This document shows positions 9,355-22,739 of a stretch of 64,000 nt of DNA, piece by piece (position 1 is the stretch's first letter; the number at the start of each line of letters is the position of its first letter). The stretch is from positions 2,232,001 to 2,296,000 of the forward strand of contig JAULSR010000004.1 of assembly GCA_030512295.1 (NCBI GenBank), written 5' to 3'. A program made the position numbers and the translations under genes. The notes under the pieces were generated by a model. That model had not been told where the DNA came from. It ran no database searches and was given only the letters and a program-made list of their open reading frames with translations. Origin of the DNA: Bombardia bombarda (Eukaryota > Ascomycota > Sordariomycetes > Sordariales > Lasiosphaeriaceae).

Positions 9355-12300
9355 CACTGGGTGATTTAAGAGTGTTTAAAACTTGGCGGATGGGGATGGT
9401 TGGTAGCCACAAGTTTGCCAGGCAACTAGGCATCTACCTAGGCATCACTGCACCTTTTGTGACTCTGCATATCATCATGGCGGTGCAGAATCCTCGATCG
9501 TCCATTCAAGCATCTCCACAAACTTGTACACCAATCAAGACCGACGGGACGGATAGTAATCGTCCAACGGCGATGCCCTTCGCGTGACCAAGCCTGCGTG
9601 CCCTCCAATTTGGCATGACTGACGAGGCAAATACTCCACCGCACTGCATTGCCTCCCGTACTGCCGCCATTCGGTCGCCGCCCCCAGCGTTCAGAACAGG
9701 CAGCAGTCGGGAATTTATCTAGTCTTGCACCGTTGCGGCTAGAGCTAGGGCTGAGTCGATACAGGCTCCGCAATTGACGACAGTCGGTGGAGAGGAGATG
9801 AATGAGGTCAATGTGATAAAATCTGCAGAGCAATTTGTCAGTGTCAAAGTGTGTACAAGTATGTGTGGCAGTCGTGCCAAATGGAAACCTTGCTCCGGCC
9901 AGACACAACAAAAGAACAAAACCAGAAAGTGGGACGCGGGTGCCCGACAAAGTTTTCCTTTCACCCGTAGGGAAATGAAATCCCTTGTACCCCTTACGGC
10001 AAGACTGTTAAAAGACGATTCCCCGCTGGAACTTTAACGTGGGAAAATTAAGGTTCACTAACAGATGCAGGCCAGAGGTACTTTCAACATTTTCGAAGCC
10101 GCAGGAAGGCAGGAGCGAGCTGCCTAACTCTGAGTTTTCTGACACCCCAGGAGTGGATAGGGAAAGCACGACCTGGTCGTCAGATCGAATGCCAGTTCCC
10201 GTGCGCAGATGCCACTCACGAGAAAGAAAACAGGAACGCAAATGAGAGGGGATTTCTCAGCAAACAACCACGCCTCTCTGCATGATCCGTATCTTTCATT
10301 GAGACCAGGAACCCGCAAGCGCCGTGCCATAGATTTTGAAGGCTTCGGAATTACTAGCCGGCATCACCTCTTCATATTGAACAGCTTCTGCAAACCAGTT
10401 AGTCATTGGGCCCATTGCATCGAACAGGAAGGGGTAAATTTCTGGGACCCCTCGCTCTGGCGACTGCGCCATGAGGTGTTGTTTTTGTTGAAAATAGCAC
10501 TAGCGAGCAGCATTCAATCCATCCAGCATCTGACTATCAGTTGCCCTCACTCCTAGGCTCTCTGTAAGAAGCACACAATACAACTCGCAGATGATAAACT
10601 TTGCTTTGCAGTCACTAGCTAATGCTCCTGTCTGTTTACCTGCCTTATCTATTTAAGGCGATTCTTGCTGACGAAGTTAGTTTGAATGAAGTTGTTGGTC
10701 GGTCGATAAATCTCTCCATTCTTCGGGTGACGGAAAGCAGGTATCGTCAACAACAGCAGGAATCCGGGTCTAGCCCGCTTTCTGTGGTCAGTTGCTCCCT
10801 CAGGTAATCTTTGTCCTTGTCTGGGGACTGCTTGTGGAACACCCGAAGGACATCCCGGTTATTTTCTCCTCTACGGGTTGGCATCGTGAAGACTGGATCG
10901 TGGATAGGTCTTGGGGAGTTCAGTAAACATTGACCCGGACCAGCAGCAAATGATGACGCATGATGAAGTTGCAAACACGTGCCCCCCTCGGATGAAAGTC
11001 CAGCGTTCTCCAATGCAGATAACAGTCACCTGGGCCTTACACGTAACTGAACCAAATGATGGAAGCAAATATCTGTTACTTGCACCCCCGACGAGTTTTG
11101 TTTTCTTTCTGCTTACCACGCACATTTCACAAACATCTCTTCTAACACCGGTAGTTTTCTTCGCTTTAGCCAACGCTACTCTCACCATCTTTGCTAGTCA
11201 GTAGCAGCCATTCCATCTAAACACAATGCCATTCAGGTATATCTGGCCCATGTCACACTTCGCAAACCAATTAGAACTAGTTTCCTGTCCATATCTTGAA
11301 TATCCCCAACATTGAACGTCTCTTCGATGCTGACACACGCCTCATCTACTAGAATGGAAAAGATTCGCCGGTATGTCTTCGTCATTCCATCATTGATACC
11401 TTCAGTTCATAACACAGATGAATGAACTGGGACATACATGGTTTGGTCAGTACTAATCTGGAAAACACACATACTCTATTAGCTCCTTGCGCGTTGCGAG
11501 CTTGGGAGAAAATGGTGTCTCGATGACACCTGAAAATGAGATGATGCTCTGGCTTGACGCAGACCTGATAAAGCTACTACCCCCTCCTCGAGAGAACAAG
11601 GGCTCAGAAGAGGCTCAAACCAACCCGGGAGGACGTGCAGAAGGCTTGTCGTCGTCAAATGGTAGACCTAGTCTCTGATAGGTATGTAGAGTCCCGATGT
11701 GGCTCGAAGAAGCACGCAATCTGTTGGTTCAACAATAAAGTCAACAATCTACTAGCTGCCTACCCGTACTACTTCTACCTATTCATCATCAAAGATATTA
11801 AAATATATCTTTATATGCTAATCATACTCTCAAACTCAGCCGCCGCTCGTTAGTCAAGCGTGAATCCCCCCCGCTAATCGTGCTACGTCCGCGTCCGCAC
11901 CTGCCGCTGCCGCTACCTCTCTTGTGCCGCCGCCGCTTGCCCCTGTTCGTGACACAAATAATAGGGCCAGCATAGCACCGGAAAGACGCTAGACGGCGCG
12001 TTGGGCTGGTCAGACCATCAATAAACAGCGCAGCCGCACCATTGACGAGCTCCGTCACTTGGACCAGCACCGCCGCGCGAACAGACAGAGAATCAACACC
12101 CTGGCTGACTCTCTGGACACCATGTCCATGGGCGGAGGAAGAGGGTAACAACGACAAGGACGAGGAGGAGATGGATGAGTACTAAAGGTTGTACAAACGT
12201 TCTGAATCTCAAATTTATGCGAATTGTGCTTGGTCATTCTTGACTACATTGCACTTCGTGGCCGGTGATGGTGGTGGCTTCAGCCTAGTGGTACGGTTTA

Positions 12301-12688
12301 TCATGAGATGGGGGGCAAAGGAATTGTTTTGGGCAAACTGGGACTGTTTGTGCGTTGTTTGCTTTTCGGGGCTGGGAGGGCTGGTTTATGCTTTGCTGGG
12401 GTTAACAATTTCTATCTTTCTGCTGGCTTTTGAAGCTGGTGTTTTACGGCTTCCTTTTCTAGTATATGATTAGCCGTACCGGTCCTAGATACGGGTAGTA
12501 GTCGAAGCGACAGCCTCATGTTGTCTCCCCCGGCCACTAACATGCTACGTTACAATGCTTGGTGATATTGGTAAAGTATTGTAAGTTTGTAGTAATGGCT
12601 TCTCTTTGCCTTCTCCAAACGACTAGACCCGTTGTTACCACCACAAACAATCATGCCCAATCCCGTATCTGCCCCACGCCCGTCTCCC
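9355..12688. other. Gene-poor region with possible decayed coding fragments
   Basis: No intact gene was found in this 3.3 kb. Two short stretches look protein-like. One is 10747-10884 (minus): 45 aa starting MPTRRGENNRDVLRVF, unrecognised. The other is 11996-12148 (plus): a coiled-coil-like frame containing RTIDELRHLDQHRR and RQRINTLADSL, whose continuation EEEGNNDKDEEEMDEY lies in the next frame and ends at 12185. Neither can be called a gene with confidence. Confidence 0.4.
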
Positions 12689-13167
12689 TCAAAGCTCCCA
12701 TGGTCTATTTCGAAATGCCCTACGAGCAAGCGCAGGCAAACCGGCCTCTACTGTAGCATCCTCCCTTGCAATCTCCCTGTCGGCCCACGACATCCTCTCC
12801 TCTGTCTCTCGCAACATCCACTCCCTCGTCAACTGTTCCTGTCTCTCGTTCTCGGGTTCTTGCTGCTGCTCCTCTTGTCTGGCCCTCTGCGCAAGAGCAA
12901 AATGTTAGATAGGGTTGTTTTCGGTGCAAACATAGGCTTTGAGATATATTAGAACTGGGCACTCACAATCAGCTGCTCCGAAGCCGGTCTCAGGTCCACG
13001 CAGATGAGCAAAACTAGCAACTGGCTGTCTCTTGGACCATAGTTGAAGAACCTAAAGGCAAACGAGTAAGACTCAATATGCTCCATTGCCAACTTGTTCA
13101 CGCACGACCGAAGATAGTCTCTAAGCTGCGACTCCTCTGGCGTCTCTGGTCTGACCGGCGAGAAGTC
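12689..13167 (-). CDS. Partial unrecognised helical protein (C-terminal exons)
   Basis: Two consecutive exons can be seen on the minus strand, 13167-12967 (67 codons) and 12886-12689 (66 codons including the stop). They join across an 80-nt intron 12887-12966 with a GTGAGT donor and a CAG acceptor, phase 0. The first reads as ordered protein (ESQLRDYLRSCVNKLAM, SYSFAFRFFNYGPRDSQLL). The second is a charged, coiled-coil-like helix (REWMLRETEERMSWADRE) ending RNRPWEL. A TAG directly precedes the first exon and can act as a splice acceptor, so further 5' exons are expected, but none could be placed. This may be the tail of a real gene or a remnant. No family recognised. Confidence 0.42.
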
Positions 13168-16100
13168 CTAACCTGAGTTGAATTACGGGGTTTTGACTGA
13201 CTGCGAGATCTTTCTGTAGTTGTGTAGTTGGCAGGAAGCGAAGAAGTCCGTAGAGCTGACAGTGACACATTATGACTCGACCCTCTTTGCGGTTATGGTT
13301 GTGTTTGGGACTGTATGATAGGCTACTGTAGCTTGCTAGATGGAGGCAAGCAGATGGCAAAGATAGACTATCACCACCCGAAAAATCCAGGGGACTGAAG
13401 AATGTCCCAGAAAGCAGCTCTTAGATCATTTGCAATATTGGTAGTGCACAAGACCATTAGCCATTATCCTCTCCGCATCACTCTTTGCGATACGAATCCA
13501 GAAACTCATTTTGAATATCTATCTTGAGTTGCCCTCTACCGAGCCAGTGAGTGACCTAGTGGCGACGCCAGGCCCTGTCGATAGAAGCTCTCCTCCCCTA
13601 CCACCCCCGACATAGCAGGGCGTACTCTACGACCTGAGGCGCCATAGCTGGAGGTTTAATTCAAAAGGTTTCTGGTCGATTTTGAGTTCTACCAGGTCTC
13701 CCTTCCATGCTCTTTGAATAACTTGGATAACAGGCGAAACTTCCATATCCCGTCCCACCATATTTACCGAACTCTAACGAGGCGAAGTTAATGAGAACCC
13801 CAAAAAAAAGGCTCCAGTCCGCCTACTACCACCCCATCGTCATCCACGACTGCTCAGAGTATATAGCCATAGGTTTGGTGGGTTGAGTCAAAAAATGCAC
13901 GCCGCGCCAAGGTCAACATGGGCTGACCGTATCGAGTAACCTTTACACTCTCGCACCGGGAGGCAACTTCCGGAGCAAAAACAAAGGATGAGCTTTGATA
14001 GGCTTCTCACGCTGTCACAATTTATCTGGGGTGACTAAAACAACGTCACAAACTGAAAGGCGGCAATGGGTCGATCTTAGTCTCTGTTATGCCAAATCCA
14101 GCCAGTGGCTGGGTATTTTTGATATGTCCTCGAGGTTGAAACGGGTGATATGCGCCAAGGTGGCTGGTGTCTGGCTGCTGATCATGGCCTCGTGCCAGTC
14201 AATGTTGGTAGAGTTAATGATGGATAGGAAGTGGGAGAGAAGCGCGTATACGCCTTCATCCACACCCATACGGCGAGGTAACGTACATAGTAGCCCCATC
14301 ATTGCAGTTGAGAAATGGGCTCACAAACCACTAAGAAAAGTCCAAGCTTGAAGCAGATAGGTAAAGTCACACTGGGAACTAACTGTAACATTGAATGCCC
14401 CGCTTGGACACGAGCAATATGACTCTACTGGTTTGCTTTGTGCTACCGCTGAGTCAAATATGACGTCGATCTTCTTCCACTTACGGATTCTAGGGCCGTT
14501 AATGCAGATAGGCACATGTCTGCTTGCCGCAACACAATATTCCAGACATGGAGTTGACAGCTTCGCTGATGTGGCAGAGCTTAGACGCCTACGTTACTTG
14601 CTTCCGCTTGATAGCTGGCTTGGTAAGCTGCCGTACATTTTTCCAGGTGAATGTAACTGTGGCTGCTTTGGATGTTGAACTCATTTCTAACGTTTGAGCG
14701 TCTCAGCGATGTAAGCTTGGAGATAAGGATGCAGTATGGCAGACAACCTGACCAAGGATAGAATAAGGCAAAGTATTGCAATACCAGCCAGTCGAATACA
14801 GATCTACTGACCAGGCAGTTGACAACAACATTGAAGTCATTGGTCAATGAATGCTTCGTAAGGTTTTAGATCCAAATTGCCATTTGTTTTGAATGGCCGA
14901 CATATAGCTGGAAGTGTGGTAAACCTCCAAACTGACTTGGACCTCGGCATAAGTTGATCCATAATCTCTCCCTATGAGGCTCAGTCCTCATTTGTCCGAG
15001 AACGCGGTCGAAGATTGATTCAGTTCGCGATTCCAGTCGTTCAAGTAACGTTGCAAAAAATATGTCCGAGACATAGCGATGCAACCAAAGTGTCGGTAGA
15101 TGGTGTGCGAGGGTGCGAGAGTGCCGTTCAGGGTTGTATTATTAGGGATAGATGTGGTGGGGCGATTCCCCACGAGGCCACCCCCATCCCTGCCCCCCTT
15201 TTAGCCCCTTTTCTTTTGGTCTTCCCCACACACTACCAAAGTTCCCTCCATCTCCATGGTCAAAGCGGGACCTGCCGGCGACCACCTTGCGCGCCCAAAA
15301 CACCATCTCGCGTCTCTGAGTGGGTTGCGCGCCTTCATTTGTGAGATGAGAATGAGTGGGATTAATATCGATCTCATCTATTTCCCACGAGGCTCTGCTA
15401 ACTGTACCGGGTTTTGGGGAATGAATCGAAAATAAACACGCCTTGCGTGCTTCGTACGCTTCCTTTTTAGTGAGCATTCAAATTCACCATTTCTCATATT
15501 GCATGCACCTTTTCTATATGAAACACACTGACCTTTTAATGTAGATATCCGACATGTGCTTTCTCCAGCAAACCACATGATGGACGCCAGTATGTGCCCA
15601 GCACGATCAAGCCTCAGATGCCCAGACGCCCAGATGCCCAGACGCAGAATTTGGGGGCAAGGGGTGAGTCGGTGAGTGGGGGCCCCTACTTAATTAGAGA
15701 AGATGCGAATGGGCGACGGCAAATCAAGGTTTTGGCTGACCTTCCCGATCTGGACAGCACCGTGAGTGCCCCTGACCTTGACTGTCCAACCCCAAGCCGT
15801 ACATCGTGCATGTCAACTTTCCTGACGCATGAACACACAGCTCTCCCACGCCGCGGTGCCTGATGATCGCACTTTTGGGGATGCACAGCGTAGGCAAGGC
15901 ACAAAGTAGGTTCCTATGTAGGCACTAGGCAGAACCCTCCGACAGCGGATGGGCGCATCCATGTGCCATCTGATTGGAGCCCACCATTTCTGTCAATGGT
16001 ACGTGCGATACACTTATCTTCCACCTATCCTGTACTACTACTAGCCCTTCATTACCACAGTCCACCCTCAACACCACCACCACGAGACCGCACTAAAAGT

Positions 16101-16647
16101 TAATGTTGCCGCCCCTGACCAAGTCAGTCATGGAGGTCTCAGCATATGGGTGTGGATGTCTGCGTCTGCCTGGACCCACGAGACATACCATCCCCTATCC
16201 GCCATCCATCATAGAATCATGGATGATGCCTTGTCGTATCTCTGGTCTTTACCTGTCGGTAGACGCCCTCTCCCGCTTAGACGCGCTAGAAACCAGAGAC
16301 GGCACCATCGGCAACGTTGCTGAGTCCATGTCTGCCCCAATAGATGGACAAGTCTCAAGCGAGCAATATCCGGGATGGGGGAGGCGCATCTTATGTTGCC
16401 TCGAGAAAGAGGCCCAGCTGATGACAACGTTCAACCGGGCCACCGGGAGGGCCATGATCGACATGTCGATATTGTGTCTCAGCGTCTTGACCTGTACTAC
16501 CCAAGCCGAGGGCGACTATATTAATTGCTTGACCTATCTCGTGGTTGAGAAGAAGATCTCTGTCAGCATCGCATTCACGACTTCTCTTTTCTTTCAAGAC
16601 CAGTCTCATACCTTCTCCTCTAATCTATCAGGCCCCCTTCACCCAAC
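13168..16647. other. Gene-poor region upstream of the chitinase
   Basis: No confident gene was found. A short minus-strand frame at 14087-14302 (containing YALLSHFLSIINSTNIDWHEAM) looks protein-like but is isolated. A small tandem of CAGATGCC/CAGACGCC units lies near 15615-15645. The last few hundred bases are the presumed chitinase promoter and leader. Confidence 0.4.
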
Positions 16648-18060
16648 ATGTCCTTCTTCTCTCTGAAGAAGGCGGCACTGGCTGCCCTCTCCCTCTGTTC
16701 ACTTCTTGTGGAGACATCGCCTGTTCGACATGTCGACAAGGAGCAGCATGAAGAGAGACAAGCCTCGGGCTACAAGAACGTCGTCTATTTCACCAACTGG
16801 TGTGCCACAACATCCCCCTTTCGTAATCGAGAGATCTCTCACTAACCTTGCTCAGGGGCATCTATGGCCGCGACTACCAACCCGCGAGCCTCCCGGTATC
16901 CCAGATCACACACGTGCTCTACTCCTTCGCCAACGTCCGGGCCAACGGCGAGGTATACTCTTCCGACACATACGCCGACCTAGAGAAGCACTATGCCACC
17001 GACTGTACGTCTCTCACCCGCTCCCACAACCCCCCCCCCCACCACCCGTGCAATCGATCTAACCTCCCCTCCAGCATGGAACGACGTCGGCACCAACGTC
17101 TACGGCTGCATCAAACAGCTCTTCCTCCTCAAAAAGTCCAACCGGCGCCTGAAAGTAATGCTCTCCATCGGCGGCTGGTCCTACTCGTCCAACTTCGCCT
17201 CGGCCTCCTCCACGGCCGCCAACCGCGCCCTCTTCGCCTCCTCCGCCGTCGCCCTCATGAAAGACTGGGGCTTCGACGGCCTCGACATCGACTGGGAGTA
17301 CCCCGCCAACCCCACCGAGGCCGCCAACCTCGTCCTCCTCCTCCAGGCCCTCCGGTCCGCCATGGACGCCTACGCGGCCCAGTACGCGCCGGGCTACCAC
17401 TTCCTCCTCTCCATCGCCAGCGCCGCCGGCCCGGCCAACTACAACACCCTCCAGCTGGCCGCCACCGCCCGCGCGCTCGACCACATCAACCTCATGGCCT
17501 ACGACTACGCCGGCGCCTGGGACACCCACGCCGGCCACCAGGCCAACCTCTACCCCGCCCCCGCCGCGAGCAACTGGTCCACCCCCTTCTCCACCGACCG
17601 CGCCGTCTCCGACTACATCGCCGCCGGCGTGCCGCCCTCCAAGCTCGTCCTCGGCATGCCCATCTACGGCCGCGCCTTCGAGCAGACCGCCGGCATCGGC
17701 CAGACCTACTCCGGCATCGGCTCCGGCTCGTGGGAGAGCGGCATCTGGGACTACAAGGCGCTGCCCAAGGCCGGCGCCACCGTCATCTACGACATCGCCG
17801 CGGGCGCCACGTACAGCTACGACGCTGCCGCAAAAGAGCTCATCTCGTTCGACACGACGGACATGATCAGCCGCAAGGTGTCGTATCTGAAGAGCAAGGG
17901 GATGAGCGGGAGCATGTTCTGGGAGGCGTCGGCGGATAGGACGGGCAGCGGGAGCCTGATTGGGACGAGCGCGAGCAGCCTGGGCGCGCTGGATGGGACG
18001 CTGAATCTGGTTAGCTATCCGAATAGCAAGTATCAGAACATGGCGGCGGGTATGGTGTGA
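16648..18060 (+). CDS. Secreted GH18 chitinase
   Basis: Exons are 16648-16799, 16856-17004 and 17075-18060, giving 428 aa. The N-terminus starts MSFFSLKKAALAALSLCSLL, a typical signal peptide, followed by a possible propeptide (HVDKEQHEERQ). The GH18 barrel starts at KNVVYFTNWGIYGRDYQP. It contains VMLSIGGWSYSSNF on strand 3 and the catalytic motif GLDIDWEYP on strand 4, where the final Glu is the acid/base. Later come INLMAYDYAGAWD and the GMPIYGRAFEQT region. The enzyme hydrolyses beta-1,4-GlcNAc linkages of chitin in the cell wall or medium. Length and order match the 42-kDa class of fungal chitinases, known for roles in wall turnover and mycoparasitism. There is no chitin-binding module. 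Intron 2 holds a C-rich run. The gene looks intact. Confidence 0.93.
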
Positions 18061-21000
18061 GGTGGTGGGGGCAGGGAAGAGATTGAGAGTGATGGTAGGA
18101 AAGGGGGGCGCTGGATGGTGATGTTTGATGGAGCAGTGTACATGCTGGCCTGCGCTCCGGGCTCTTTTCTTTTCTTGTTCGAACCTCTTGGTTTAAGTTC
18201 CCGACTTCGGCTTTTTGCGGCTATGTTTGCTTTTTTTTTCTTTCTTCTTGTATATATTGGTGGCGCGGCAGAAGGGGCGTGGGAACTGGAGACTAAGGGG
18301 GTGGGTTGGGGGCAGGATGGAGGTGGCAACCAAGGTGACTGGCCGTGGGCAACGATGATGATCAGCCATTTCCGTTTATCTCTCGCTTCAATGTATATAT
18401 TGATCAACTATTAACAACTTCGTGTGTCTCTTCTTCCTCTGCCTTGGCTGATCTCCCTCTAGTCTGGATGAGAGTTCCCTAGTAGGGTCTCGTTTGCCCT
18501 CACGATGCTCGTAAACATCCCCTGAGGAACAATAGAAGGCCAAGAACAGAGACTGAGCGATGCACCTGAGCGATAACAGTCAGCAAATCAGGGGGTTTCG
18601 GTTGGAGCGGTGCCAACATCCTGTTTCTGACTCTTTTTTGCTTGACAAGTCGATTCTAACGCAGGATGCAGACCAGTCACTCGCTCTTCTAGCATCAACT
18701 TTGCGAGGGAGCGGGATTGTCCGGTCCTTCCGTGCAGACACATCCTCTGTATCATATGCACCCGATAGCTGTCCCCATTCAGCTTCCTGATCAAGCATTG
18801 ATCGCCACTTCACTTGACGCGGGCCCTGAGGGAGTGAACTAGTCGAAGACTTTCAAACAACGACTGAGGCCAACACCAAAGCGTGTGGTGGAGCTAATGT
18901 GGACGATGATGGGTGGTGTCGGGTTCGCTCTCTTTCCCGGTCTTACAGCTCTCTCTCTCCTTTGTTGCCGCATTACCTCGCGACCTTATGATACCTCGCG
19001 ACCTTATGATTTGTAGCAGCGCCACGGCGAGGGCACAGCGTGATGGGGGCGCATGGGATCGAGCACAAAATAGAACCCAGAAGCCGGTCTGGCCCGCACC
19101 GGTGTACTCCAGATGCCGGTCTCATGCTTCTCGGTTTCTCGGTTACTGTACCACCCGAGGTATGGCTCAGATGGGCAGTGCACTGAAAGCAGCAACTGAC
19201 AGCTACAGGGCAGTCGCCCACCTCTTTACCGTGAACAGCAGTAATGGTGATGTGGGTTCTGCGCACACACCATATCTGGGACAATAGCCCCCCTCCCCCA
19301 GGTGTCCTCAGATGTGGTGCTTTCAGAAAGCATCTCCTGGTATGAAGACACGCATCAACGCGCCTGCTTTCGACTTGATCTGCAGACCAGTTCTTACGCC
19401 CTCGTTCATTAGCGTTCGCGTCCCTCTGCGCAAGCTTTTGGTGACAATCCCACGGCTCGTGTACCCTGAACTGCAACTTGAAGTTAATATCAATGAGAAT
19501 AACGATGCCCGCCCTAAAAGCATATGTCTCTCTTTGAGGCAGTTTAGCAATTTGACTAGCCAGTTCTAATCTGGGGGGCCGGAAATTCGGTAATGTTTCT
19601 GGCTGTCTGGAAAAAGAAAATATGGAAAAGCTGCCATGGGTTAATTGGCGCCTTGGCGCCCTGACGGTCATTACCTTCTCATGTTTCTGTTCCATTAAAG
19701 ATCCGCGAGTCCCCTCCACACTCTAGCCTTTCTAGATTGTGCGAGTGGACCCCGCAGCCCAGTTGTCCTTTCACCCAACTCGCCACAGGCTCCGGGGTGA
19801 CTCCTTGCGCAGATACGCTGTGGTCTCTCGGAGATAAAGATAAAGTGCGAGGATCACTGGTCTGTCCCAACTACTCTCGGCCAGAAAGTCGTCACGCTCT
19901 TGTCCCGAGGCCAATGATTTAATCTCCGCTCAGCTTGACATGGCTTAACCCCCAATATTGAGCCCTGTTGGGCCAAAAAGGCAGTCGGTGTCGATCACAG
20001 TGGGACTTGTGCATACCCTGCGATAATATCCTGATGATAACGGAATGGTTGATACATGATAGCTTAATCACGGCCGCGATGATGCGTCATAATGTTTTAT
20101 CCTCCCGACGTCTGTTTGGTCATGTGGTCCCCTGTCTGTCATCGAGATTGGAAGGCACAACGGGACTTTCCGCAAAACCGAGAGGCAAACGGATCTTCTC
20201 TTGTCACATCACAGACCTAGCGCAATCTGTTTTCAGGGGTAGGAGATCGGATACAGCCCAGGAAGATGGCTTGCGGGTAATTCGATTTGTTTGAACTTAA
20301 GGTGACGAGTCCAAGATTGGATCATTTCTACCCGGGAAACGTTGTTGGTCATGTCTTCATGTACAAGATGCAAAGTCCCAGAGCCCGGTACGGGCTTGGT
20401 GCTAGCTGTGAGAAGTGGCAGCGTGATTAGTGACGGGATATATTCACATCGGCAACATTCTGGGCGTAGGTGGCGGGCCGGGTCACTTGTATAGTAGCCG
20501 AGACCTCGTTTGATTCGTTGAAATACGAAGTGGTCCTCTCTGAGTCTGTGGTTGTGGTGTTAGTATGCCAACTTCCGAATTGCTAAAAGTCGAGATCCCG
20601 AATTTGAGTTCAATAGCTTTGGTCTTGGTTGGCTCTGAAAAACACCGAAAAGAAGAGTCTTGACTCGAGAGACGGTTGAATCTAAGACAGTACTCTGTCA
20701 GGACGATGCTCATGCTCGGGAATACAAGTTTCGTGTGATCGCTTTTTACCGGCGAAGGGAGGGATGGCCCTGGCCTGAGATTGGTTCCTTAAGCCATGAC
20801 CTTGCAGGACTAGGTCAAGTGCTCGAATCCAGATAGGGGTGAAATGCGGGCGATCTCCATTGGCCTCGGCCAACCATAAACCAACCCAAGAGCTGTAGTG
20901 CACTTATTTTCTTCAACGAAACTACACATGGCATGCACAACACCGCCAACGTGAATATCAGTCCGGCCATGGCATCCAATATCGAGCCGCCAAGTTATAA

Positions 21001-22739
21001 GCCACTCAGCTTATGCAGGTTGTCGAGCTTGAATGTGCCGCATCATGGAGAAAACAGTGGTATGAAGGGCAGAATTCGTGCTTGTATCGACTTCCTAACG
21101 ACAATAGCTTTGTGTAAAGTTGTCGGCTGAGGCTTGCCGGAAGAGGACTGCCACCGGGAAGAGGACTTTGGCTGCGTGACGTGCCATACTGACGAAACAT
21201 GCCATAATACTGTGCCTAATTTACCAGTGGAGCGGAGCTTCAGCCCCGACAGCGGCACATGAGTTACCAAGGAAGCGTTGTCGGGACGTCGAATAATATC
21301 AGACTCGTCGACAAAAGGTGGAAAATGCTGAGACATGTAATGAGTGTCTACCTGGGTACCTGGCAATCGTACGTGCTAAACTCTATGCTGAGGTTGGCTA
21401 TCGAGGTCCTCAAGGTCCTCTGGAAGCTTGTCGTGGCTGCTAGACTTAGTGAGCTAGTCATGGTAGTGCTAGGCGGTGGGCGCCCCACAGCATGAACGCA
21501 AGCCCTAGCAAGCACGGAAAGCTGGCCTGCATTTCTGGCCGCATAGGCCGCATGAACACGATGGTGATCCCCACGCCCCTGCAAGCCCCAGTGGGTCGCT
21601 CCCGGGGTCGCAGGTTTGCAGCCGGGGCCCACCAGCATGGAAAGTTGCCTGTTGAGGCAATGCTCAGCGGCCAGAGAAGGTCCCGTCGACAAGGCAGCTG
21701 AAGTGAGCACCCCAAACGCAGGGACTGACCACCACCATCCGCCGTTTTCGGTAGCTGCAAGCACAGACCACTTTCCTTTTGTGGACGCCTGGCTCTTCTG
21801 GGCGATCCCAGCCAGGCGACCCAGGTCCTCTGCCAGGCTTGGGATTGTCGATCCTGCGCTGGCCGACAGACCCAGGTGTGCTGGGGTCTGCGATTCGGTG
21901 AGCGGGTGTTGAGCAGTGGACCAGAGCCCCATCGGCGGCAGTTCGCAACGGTTTCAGGCGAGATGCAAGCGAGAACTCGAGGTAGTATTGTCGCCTACGC
22001 AGCAGCGCATCTATGATCAGTAACCAGCAGCCTGGCCATCCGCATGTGGAGAGATCGGTCGACGACGCTCGGGAGATCGGTGGCTGGACCATGAATGTAC
22101 GCTTGGGTCTGCACCCTGGCACGCGATCGATGGGGCATCCCGGGATGGATCTATGTATGGTTTTGGCGTGGAGAGAGAGATTCTGCGTCCTGGCGGCGGG
22201 ACTGCGGTGGAGTTTCTGCAGTTCGTGCTTGCAGCATTGTGTTTGTGTGTGTAGGTAGTGCCTTCCACGCGCCGCTCATCTTCCGAACGATTGCTCCTGG
22301 GTGGTACCTTCCGTCATCAGCGAGAGCCGCAAATCTGCGTGGGGAAGGTGCACTGCAAGTCAAGGTTTTTTCTCCCCTGGCGTGACAGGTTCAAAGCGAA
22401 GGTCGACTCTCACTTGAGAGAAGGACCGATCTAGGAAATCGTAGCAGGAGCGGCAACCTGCTGGACCTGGACCTTGACCTAGAAAGAAGCTGCATCCCCC
22501 CGTCCCTCCATCATGATGAAACATCTTCTTACACCGCTGTTCCCTGCATCTTGTGCCATCGTCTAAACTAAGGGATGCACAACCTAGATATCTGATCGTT
22601 TATCTCGACACCATCCTTGACATTTTGCGCCCGACCCCACGCAGACTAATACCGCCCAACCGGCCTAACCCAGCAGTCACCAGAGACCTGTCACTGTTTG
22701 CACTAGACGGATTAAACCAAATTACCACCGACCTGCTAC
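18061..22739. other. Long intergenic region, no gene recognised
   Basis: In this 4.7 kb the longest open frames (for example 18973-19719 minus) have no family-like sequence and biased, repeat-free composition. A direct tandem repeat lies at 18975-19010. No tRNA, mobile element or splice-supported coding sequence was found. Confidence 0.45.
18975..19010. repeat. Two perfect tandem copies of an 18-bp unit
   Basis: The unit acctcgcgaccttatgat occurs at 18975-18992 and again at 18993-19010. No coding or regulatory meaning can be assigned. Confidence 0.9.

Noticed and set aside
10747..10884. 45-codon minus-strand frame MPTRRGENNRDVLRVF
   Set aside because: Locally protein-like but isolated, no introns or neighbours that extend it; kept only as a note in the region entry.
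16103..16666. 187-codon plus-strand frame ending in the chitinase start
   Set aside because: It overlaps the chitinase leader and signal peptide in another frame and has no domain.
18973..19719. 248-codon minus-strand open frame
   Set aside because: No recognisable domain, signal peptide or splice context; the sequence looks random and includes the 18-bp tandem repeat.
20740..20835. Possible tRNA because of a CTCGAATCC T-loop-like string
   Set aside because: No matching acceptor stem, D arm or anticodon arm could be folded.
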